Translations under genes and position numbers: made by a program
In this document: piece by piece, positions 5,449 to 10,590 of the stretch
Position numbering within the stretch: position 1 is the stretch's first letter
Layout of the letters: every line of letters begins with the position of its first letter
Assembly: GCA_017577345.1 (NCBI GenBank)
Contig: PITX01000026.1
Location: 1 to 10,590 of the forward strand
DNA length: 10,590 nucleotides
Source: Clostridiales bacterium
GTDB lineage: Bacteria; Bacillota; Clostridia; Oscillospirales; Oscillospiraceae
Direction of reading: 5' to 3'
The notes under the pieces: generated by a model
Database searches by the model: none
What the model saw: the letters and a program-made list of their open reading frames with translations, nothing else
Told to the model about the DNA's origin: nothing

Positions 5449-6660
5449 CTATTTGCCCAACGCGGTGATTGCCGCCTGCAGCTGTGCATCATCCGTATGC
5501 CCGACTTTTTCGTAATACAAATTCAAATAAGTCTCTTCATCGACCTCCACGATGACATCGGGTGTTACACCGACATCCGCAAGCGTCACGCCGTTCGGCG
5601 TCTGATAGTGACCCGTGGAAATGGCGATCGCAGAGCCGTCACTCAGGCGGAATGTCTGCTGATAGTTTGCCTTGCCGCAGGTCTGTGTGCCGACGATCAC
5701 GCCTGCTTCATATTCCTGCAATGCCGCCGCGAAAAATTCCGCCGCGGAATAGGAATCGTCATTGATCAGAACTGCCATCGGAATATCCAGACAGCTTTCA
5801 TCGGAATAGTCCACTTCCTCCTTGCCCTTGTAGTCCACAGAGCGGAAAAGCGGTCCCTCCGGCAGAAGATAATCAAGCAAAGCTACCAACTCATGCTTCA
5901 TACCGCCCGGGTTAAAGCGCAGATCGAAAAGCAGTGAGTCTGCACCCCGAGAAATCAGATCCTCGATTGCAGCGATGGAGTCACGGGAAGAATGGGTATC
6001 AAAATTGTTGATCTTGATATAGCCGACATTGTTGTCAAAAAGCTCATATTCAACGACCTCGACCTCAATCACCTGTCTTGTGATCGTTACATCGATTTCT
6101 TTTCCTTCGCGCAGAATCGTGATGTTGACATCGGTACCCTCTTCTCCGCGAACACGGTGCTGTGCCTCGGTCATACCCATTTCAACGGCATTTTCTCCCT
6201 CCACTGCGACGATCATATCGCCGTTCTGCAAACCGGCTGCTTCCGCAGGGCTGTTATGGGTCACGGAAACGATGGTAAAGCCTTCATCGTCCTCATTCGT
6301 GAGCTGAATCGTCACGCCGATGCCGACATAGGCATTCGCATTGCCCTCTGTATAGGCATCGTATTCCTCCGCGCTGATATAGTAGCTCCAACGGTCACCG
6401 GTCGAAGCGATCGCCGCCTCTGCCAGATAATCGCCGAGTTCCTCGGTGGAATAGTCGTCCACATAGTACTGATCCAACAAGGCGATAATCTCGTCCAGCT
6501 TCTGCTTGTAGGCATCGTCCTGTTGCTCGGTCTCTTCCGTACTCCCCTGCGTTTCCGGCGTTAAATAGCCGCTGAAATAACAGCCTGTCATTGAAAGGCA
6601 TACGCCGATAGCAAGCAGAAGACAGCTCGCTTTTTTTAAAACAGAATTAAAATGCTTCAT
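5449..6660 (-). CDS. S41 carboxy-terminal processing protease, lipoprotein (CtpA/Prc family)
   Basis: This 403-residue envelope serine protease would cut proteins near their C-termini outside the membrane. The N-terminus is a lipoprotein signal (hydrophobic 8-24, M-T-G-C with Cys27), so it is lipid-anchored rather than carrying the single transmembrane helix usual in CtpB. A PDZ domain spans about 110-196 (YVGIG carboxylate-binding loop, NSPAEAAGLQNGD) and the S41 core about 205-375. The catalytic triad is present with family spacing: Ser305 (DSYSAAEF), Lys330 (TCGK) and Gln334. LRFNPGG (247-253) is the usual substrate-pocket segment. The ATG at 6658-6660 has a modest GGTG site. It follows the M23 endopeptidase by 66 bases containing a 9-bp hairpin. 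Related proteases (Prc, P. aeruginosa CtpA) degrade cell-wall hydrolases, so the neighbouring M23 protein is a candidate substrate (inference). Confidence 0.93.
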   Translation of the reverse strand: MKHFNSVLKKASCLLLAIGVCLSMTGCYFSGYLTPETQGSTEETEQQDDAYKQKLDEIIALLDQYYVDDYSTEELGDYLAEAAIASTGDRWSYYISAEEYDAYTEGNANAYVGIGVTIQLTNEDDEGFTIVSVTHNSPAEAAGLQNGDMIVAVEGENAVEMGMTEAQHRVRGEEGTDVNITILREGKEIDVTITRQVIEVEVVEYELFDNNVGYIKINNFDTHSSRDSIAAIEDLISRGADSLLFDLRFNPGGMKHELVALLDYLLPEGPLFRSVDYKGKEEVDYSDESCLDIPMAVLINDDSYSAAEFFAAALQEYEAGVIVGTQTCGKANYQQTFRLSDGSAIAISTGHYQTPNGVTLADVGVTPDVIVEVDEETYLNLYYEKVGHTDDAQLQAAITALGK

Positions 6661-6692
6661 ATTATTTCACCAACTTGCTTAAAAATCGTATG

Positions 6693-6719
6693 CCCGGAGC
6701 CCGCTATGCAGGCTCCGGG
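6693..6719. repeat. 9-bp GC-rich inverted repeat between M23 and S41 genes
   Basis: CCCGGAGCC (6693-6701) and GGCTCCGGG (6711-6719) pair perfectly around a 9-base loop. On the minus strand a five-T run follows only after seven more bases, so it is a weak or partial terminator, or an mRNA-stabilising hairpin that sets S41 expression below that of ftsEX and the M23 gene. Confidence 0.65.
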
Positions 6720-6726
6720 ATAACAA

Positions 6727-7983
6727 TTAACCTGAAATATAGTTCATCGGGTTGACGGTGTCACCGTTATAATATACCGTGAAATGCAGGTGCGGACCGG
6801 TGGAATAACCGGTGGAACCGACATAGCCGATGACCTGACCCTGAGAAACGAAGTCGCCATCGTTGACGACGAAGTATGTCATATGTCCGTAAAGCGATGA
6901 GAAGCCGTCCATATGGTTGATCGTCACATAATTGCCGTAAGCGTAGTTATAGGTCGCGGTGGTAACATAGCCGCTCTTGGTTGCATAGATCGCAGTGCCC
7001 TGATTTGCTGCAAGATCGACACCGTTGTGCATTGTATAGTTGCCGGTGATCGGGTGAACACGGTAGCCGTAGGAGCTCGTAACGCAGGCATAGCCGCTGT
7101 AGTCCAGCGGGAACATGAAGCCCTCGCCGCTGCTCGGATAAACAGGAGCGGGATTGGGATTATCGGGAGTGGGCTGAGGCGGATGCGCCGCCTCCCATTC
7201 ACGCTGTAAGGCGGCAGTTTTCTCTGCCTCCAGATCAGCAATCTCATCGGTCAGTGCCGTCAGCTGCGCTTCATATTCTTCATCGAGCTTGACCAGCTCG
7301 ATCTTATCGGCAACCAGCTCTGAAAGGAGCTGATCGGACTCTGCACGCTTTTCATCCAGTGTCTGCTGTGCTTCGGTCAGTTCTGCTTTCTTCCCTTCCA
7401 GAATGATCTTCTGAGCTGCAAGGTCTTCCTTGGCGGAAATGACCTCCGCGGCAAGCTGACGCATCTCATCCATCATGCGCTGATCGGTCTTTGCGATTTC
7501 CTCGATCATCGCACGGCAGTTGAGCATATCTGCAAAGCTTTCCGCATCAAGAAGCACAGACCAGAAAGAAACCTCACCGCGCTCCTGCATTGCACGCATA
7601 CGAAGCTTGTAGCGCTCGAACAGCTCATCCTGGCGGCCCTGCAGCTCGTCCAGCTCTGCCTGTTTTTCGGAAATCAGCATATTATACTGGTGCACCTGTT
7701 CGGTGACATTTTCGATTTCCAGACGGGTCAGCTCGATCTCCTGATCGACCTGTGCCTTCTGTTCGACCACATTCAGCGTTCTGCTCTCGTTCTCCGCAAT
7801 CTGCGATTCCAAAGCAGAGCGCTGCTCCTCCAGCTCGTCCGACTTTCCCTCCAGCTCGTCGATCTCTGCCTGAATTTCGGCAGAAGTTTTTGCATTGACC
7901 GCCATAACGACAAAGCCTGCTATGAATGACAGCACAAGCAGTCCTGCAATCAGGGAAATAATCAGTCGTCTGTACTTATACAT
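6727..7983 (-). CDS. Membrane-anchored coiled-coil M23 peptidoglycan endopeptidase (EnvC-like)
   Basis: This 418-residue protein probably cuts peptide cross-links in peptidoglycan under FtsEX control. An N-terminal hydrophobic segment (about 8-30) acts as signal peptide or anchor. A long coiled coil (about 33-265, rich in Glu, Gln, Leu and Lys) resembles the EnvC/PcsB/CwlO regions that bind the FtsX outer loop. A Pro-rich linker (about 266-285, PQPTPDNPNPAP) follows, then the LytM/M23 domain (about 290-418). Zinc ligands His319, Asp323 (HNGVD) and His400 (HLHF), plus catalytic His367 and His398, are all present with LytM spacing. E. coli EnvC, by contrast, has a degenerate domain. ATG at 7981-7983 follows AGGAGG with 6-base spacing. 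It starts 44 bases after ftsX, the layout expected for an FtsEX effector. The partnership is inferred from domain order and context. Confidence 0.9.
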   Translation of the reverse strand: MYKYRRLIISLIAGLLVLSFIAGFVVMAVNAKTSAEIQAEIDELEGKSDELEEQRSALESQIAENESRTLNVVEQKAQVDQEIELTRLEIENVTEQVHQYNMLISEKQAELDELQGRQDELFERYKLRMRAMQERGEVSFWSVLLDAESFADMLNCRAMIEEIAKTDQRMMDEMRQLAAEVISAKEDLAAQKIILEGKKAELTEAQQTLDEKRAESDQLLSELVADKIELVKLDEEYEAQLTALTDEIADLEAEKTAALQREWEAAHPPQPTPDNPNPAPVYPSSGEGFMFPLDYSGYACVTSSYGYRVHPITGNYTMHNGVDLAANQGTAIYATKSGYVTTATYNYAYGNYVTINHMDGFSSLYGHMTYFVVNDGDFVSQGQVIGYVGSTGYSTGPHLHFTVYYNGDTVNPMNYISG

Positions 7984-8027
7984 AGTATTCCTCCTATCTG
8001 AGAAACAAACCGTTTTTCCGTCCGAAA

Positions 8028-8909
8028 TCAGACCTTCAGGAAACGGCGGATGGACATCAGGCTGCCGAAGATACCGATAAAGAGACCGGCTACTGCGCAG
8101 ATGACAGCCATGGGAATCAGCATTTCGGTAAATGGGACAATCTTCATAACCTCAAGACCCGTATTCAGGATAGCCTTGCGAATGACCTCGTACAGACCCC
8201 ATTCAATAAAAAATGACAGTACTGCGCCGAAAACGCCGAGAATAAAGCCCTCCACGAAGAACGGGAAGCGGATGAAGCTGTTCGTTGCGCCGACCATCTT
8301 CATGATTGCGATCTCCTCGCGGCGATCCATCATGGCAAGACGGATCGTGTTGGAAATGATAATCAGAGAAACAACAAGCAGAACAGCGGCGATCGCAATG
8401 GATGCGATATACAGCACCGTGCGGATCGTCGCCAGTGCATTGCCGACCTCGATATCCGCATAGACATCGGCAACGCCGACCACTTTTTCAAGCTCCGCCT
8501 TTGTCTCCTCGACCTTTGCATTATCCACAAGCGTGATCTCAAACTGGTCACGCATGGATTGCGCATTTAAGCCGTCAAACAGAGATGCATCGGAATCACC
8601 GATAAAGTTTTCCAGTGCCTCTTCGCGGGAAATGAACCTTGCATTTTCCACATTGTCCAGCAGATTGATATCGGAGCCGACGCTCTTGGACTCGGCCTCC
8701 GTATAATTCTCGTCGATGCAGACGACAATACGCATTTCCTTCTGCACATCATCGACCGTCAGGTTGAGGTTGTAGCAAATCAGAGAAAAGCTGTTGATGA
8801 TGACAAGGCAGGCGACCGTAATGCAGATCGCCGCGAAGGACATGAAGCCGTGCTTGAATACTGCACGGAAGCCTTCGCCCAATAAATATCCGAAATTATT
8901 ATGCTTCAT
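8028..8909 (-). CDS. ftsX: Cell division ABC-transporter-like permease FtsX
   Basis: It is the membrane subunit of FtsEX, a type VII ABC system that transmits ATP hydrolysis across the membrane to a wall hydrolase instead of moving a substrate. Length is 293 residues, normal for Gram-positive FtsX. TM1 is at about 22-46, a large extracellular domain at 47-163, TM2 at 164-187, TM3 at 214-238 and TM4 at 262-284. The cytoplasmic loop with REEIAIMKMVGATNSFIR (197-214) is the family-typical coupling segment. The ATG at 8907-8909 overlaps the end of ftsE by 11 bases (ATGAAGCATAA), so translation is probably coupled and no strong SD is seen. An upstream in-frame extension into ftsE is not a credible start because it is ftsE in another frame. 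The outer loop would bind the coiled coil of the next gene's product. Confidence 0.95.
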   Translation of the reverse strand: MKHNNFGYLLGEGFRAVFKHGFMSFAAICITVACLVIINSFSLICYNLNLTVDDVQKEMRIVVCIDENYTEAESKSVGSDINLLDNVENARFISREEALENFIGDSDASLFDGLNAQSMRDQFEITLVDNAKVEETKAELEKVVGVADVYADIEVGNALATIRTVLYIASIAIAAVLLVVSLIIISNTIRLAMMDRREEIAIMKMVGATNSFIRFPFFVEGFILGVFGAVLSFFIEWGLYEVIRKAILNTGLEVMKIVPFTEMLIPMAVICAVAGLFIGIFGSLMSIRRFLKV

Positions 8910-9585
8910 AGTTGTAATACCCGTCCATTCCGTCGCTGATGACGCGACCTTCATCAATGGCAACGACACGCTTTGTAAAGCGGTCAACCAGTCCCTTTTC
9001 ATGGGTAACAACCATGACCGTTGTGCCGAGCGCATTGATCTTCTCCAGAAGCAGCATGATCTCAAAGGAACGCGCAGGATCCAGATTGCCGGTAGGCTCA
9101 TCGGCAATGATCATCGTGGGGTTATTGATCAGAGCGCGGGCGATCGCAACACGCTGCTGCTCACCGCCGGACAGCTCGTTCGGCAGGCGGCGACCCTTGT
9201 TCTCCAGCCCGACCAGCTCAAGAACATACGGTACACGCTTCTTGATTTCCTTGTTTGATGCACCGATCACGCGCATTGCAAAGGCGACATTTTCATAGAC
9301 CGTCTTGTTTTCAATCAGACGGAAGTCCTGGAAAATAACACCGAGCGTACGGCGCATATAGGGCACGGACGAACGCCTGATGGATTCCAGCTTATAGCCG
9401 TTTACCAGAATAGAGCCGGAGGTCGGCTTCAATTCCGCAGTCAACAGCTTGATAATGGTCGATTTGCCCGAGCCGGACTGTCCGACCAGAAACACGAATT
9501 CACCGTCGTCAATATGCATATCAATGCCGTTGAGCGCATGGGTGCCTGTTTCATAGGTTTTTGTAACATTGATTAAGTCGATCAT
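8899..9585 (-). CDS. ftsE: Cell division ATP-binding protein FtsE
   Basis: This 228-residue ABC ATPase powers FtsX at the septum or sidewall. Walker A G-Q-S-G-S-G-K-S-T is at residues 35-43, the Q-loop glutamine at 86, signature L-S-G-G-E-Q-Q at 138-144, Walker B M-I-I-A-D-E-P at 158-164, and the H-loop histidine at 195. The FtsE-like segment RRTLGVIFQDFRLI (78-91) separates it from LolD/MacB-type ATPases, and the overlap with ftsX confirms the call. The ATG at 9583-9585 has only a weak GGTG site and follows the regulator gene after 16 bases, so it is probably cotranscribed from further upstream. Confidence 0.96.
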   Translation of the reverse strand: MIDLINVTKTYETGTHALNGIDMHIDDGEFVFLVGQSGSGKSTIIKLLTAELKPTSGSILVNGYKLESIRRSSVPYMRRTLGVIFQDFRLIENKTVYENVAFAMRVIGASNKEIKKRVPYVLELVGLENKGRRLPNELSGGEQQRVAIARALINNPTMIIADEPTGNLDPARSFEIMLLLEKINALGTTVMVVTHEKGLVDRFTKRVVAIDEGRVISDGMDGYYNYEA

Positions 9586-9601
9586 AGTAACACCAGATTT
9601 C

Positions 9602-10590
9602 TTATATCATTCGGCTCTCGCGTGATGCGAGATATTTCTTGACCATCAGTGCGACCTTGAAGATGATGGCATCGTCAAATTCACGCAGATCAAGTCCGGT
9701 CAGTTTTTTGATTTTCTCCAGACGATAGACCAGCGTATTTCTGTGTACGAAAAGCTTACGGGATGTTTCAGAGACATTCAGGCTGTTTTCAAAGAACATA
9801 TTGATCGTAAACAGCGTTTCCTGATCCAGAGAGTCAATGGAATTTTTCTTAAAGACTTCTGACAGGAAAATATCACACAGTGTGGTCGGAAGCTGATAGA
9901 TCAGGCGGCCGATGCCGAGATTTTCATAATTGATGACCGTCTTTTCGGTGTCAAACACCTTGCCGATCTCAATGGCGACCTGTGCCTCCTTATAGGAGTC
10001 TGCAAGCTCGCGCAGATGCTCGGAAACCGTGCCGATACCGATCGTAGTACGGGCAAAGAGCTCCGTTTTCAGTCGTTCTTCAATGCTTTTCGCCATCTGC
10101 GTCAGCTCTTCCCCCGTCACATCCGGTGCAACATGGCAGATCACGGCATGATCCGTCTCATTGACACTGATGACGAAGTCCTGCTGACCGTTAAACATAG
10201 ACTGCAGCAGCTCGACAACAGCGACATCCTCATGTCCGCGCTGACGGACAAGGAATACCGCACGCGGCTGCTCCGTCTGGAAATGCAGCTCCTTTGCACG
10301 GATATAGATGTCTCCGGGCAGGATGTTGTCCGTGATGATATTCTTGACAAAAGTGCCCTTGTCGTGCTTTTCCTCGTAGTAGCTCTTGGTAAAGCCGAGA
10401 GAAACCTGTGCCATACGGCAGATCGCAGCAGACTGCTCATCTGTACCGTCAGTGAAGACGCAGTAGCCAAAGGCAGAGTTCCAGCCATTCAGCGCAAAAA
10501 ATGTACGACCGCCGACAACAACCGGTTTTTCCGGATCAGCACTGACAGCGATAACAGCATCGCTGAAACGCTCTCCTAACAGAGCCGAGC
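9602..10590 (-). CDS. PucR/CdaR-family transcriptional regulator, 5' end outside window
   Basis: The reading frame is open to the window edge, so the start is missing; 328 residues are visible. An internal ATG at 10412-10414 is not the start, because coding continues upstream (LLGERFSDAVIAVSADPEKP, then VVVGGRTFFALNG). The middle carries a CdaR GGDEF-like region (around IGIGTVSEHLRELADSYKEA). The last 60 or so residues are the PucR C-terminal HTH (SETSRKLFVHRNTLVYRLEKIKK written as SETSRKLFVH followed by RNTLVYRLEKIKK), including the HRNTLVYRL core. PucR and CdaR proteins activate purine or sugar-diacid catabolic genes in response to a ligand. No such genes are nearby, and ftsE starts 16 bases downstream, so the target may be envelope or division genes (inference). 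Ligand unknown. Confidence 0.85.
   Translation of the reverse strand, partial: SALLGERFSDAVIAVSADPEKPVVVGGRTFFALNGWNSAFGYCVFTDGTDEQSAAICRMAQVSLGFTKSYYEEKHDKGTFVKNIITDNILPGDIYIRAKELHFQTEQPRAVFLVRQRGHEDVAVVELLQSMFNGQQDFVISVNETDHAVICHVAPDVTGEELTQMAKSIEERLKTELFARTTIGIGTVSEHLRELADSYKEAQVAIEIGKVFDTEKTVINYENLGIGRLIYQLPTTLCDIFLSEVFKKNSIDSLDQETLFTINMFFENSLNVSETSRKLFVHRNTLVYRLEKIKKLTGLDLREFDDAIIFKVALMVKKYLASRESRMI

Noticed and set aside
1..10590. tRNA, rRNA, CRISPR array, insertion sequence, integrase
   Set aside because: I looked for each and saw no regularly spaced repeats, no tRNA-like fold with CCA-proximal arms, and no transposase or recombinase motifs.

Overview
The window looks like a Clostridia-class Firmicute, most likely of the Ruminococcaceae/Oscillospiraceae type. 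The signs are strong AGGAGG-type ribosome binding sites, a TTG start, consensus sigma-A promoters, U-tract terminators, a PucR-type regulator, and an ftsEX locus paired with a coiled-coil peptidoglycan hydrolase. The taxon is inferred from gene content, not measured. Every supported gene is on the minus strand, so the region is read from the right end to the left.

Right part (about 2940-10590), ordinary chromosome of moderate GC. In transcription order it holds a PucR/CdaR-type regulator (5' end outside the window), ftsE and ftsX overlapping by 11 bases, and a membrane-anchored coiled-coil M23 endopeptidase with all its catalytic residues. These are followed by an S41 carboxy-terminal protease lipoprotein, greA, and lysS. 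FtsEX with the M23 protein resembles the E. coli FtsEX-EnvC arrangement, but here the hydrolase domain itself looks active. The S41 protease next door could control turnover of envelope hydrolases. greA-lysS has its own consensus promoter. LysRS carries an extra C-terminal tRNA-binding (Trbp111/EMAPII-like) domain.

Middle part (2217-2938), a 722-base stretch without a conventional gene, and the most unusual part of the window. Two U-tract terminators follow lysS. After them comes what looks like a long 5' leader for the parA operon: a possible promoter, a 34-codon ORF with a good SD, a stem-loop, and a close match to the rRNA antitermination signal boxA (TGCTCTTTGACAAT) that overlaps the ORF's stop codon. 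Beyond that are more than 200 bases rich in complementary arms, including an 8-bp long-range helix, and an inverted repeat just before the parA SD. I read it as a candidate translation-coupled antitermination leader for a mobile-element operon.

Left part (1-2216), accessory DNA that looks AT-richer. It holds a ParA-type ATPase and ParB (TTG start, overlapping parA by 47 bases), then the start of a lipoprotein with its own promoter. Such ParAB pairs at the head of a long operon are typical of integrative and conjugative elements. The junction with the chromosome probably lies just after lysS. No integrase, relaxase, tRNA, rRNA, CRISPR array or insertion sequence is visible.
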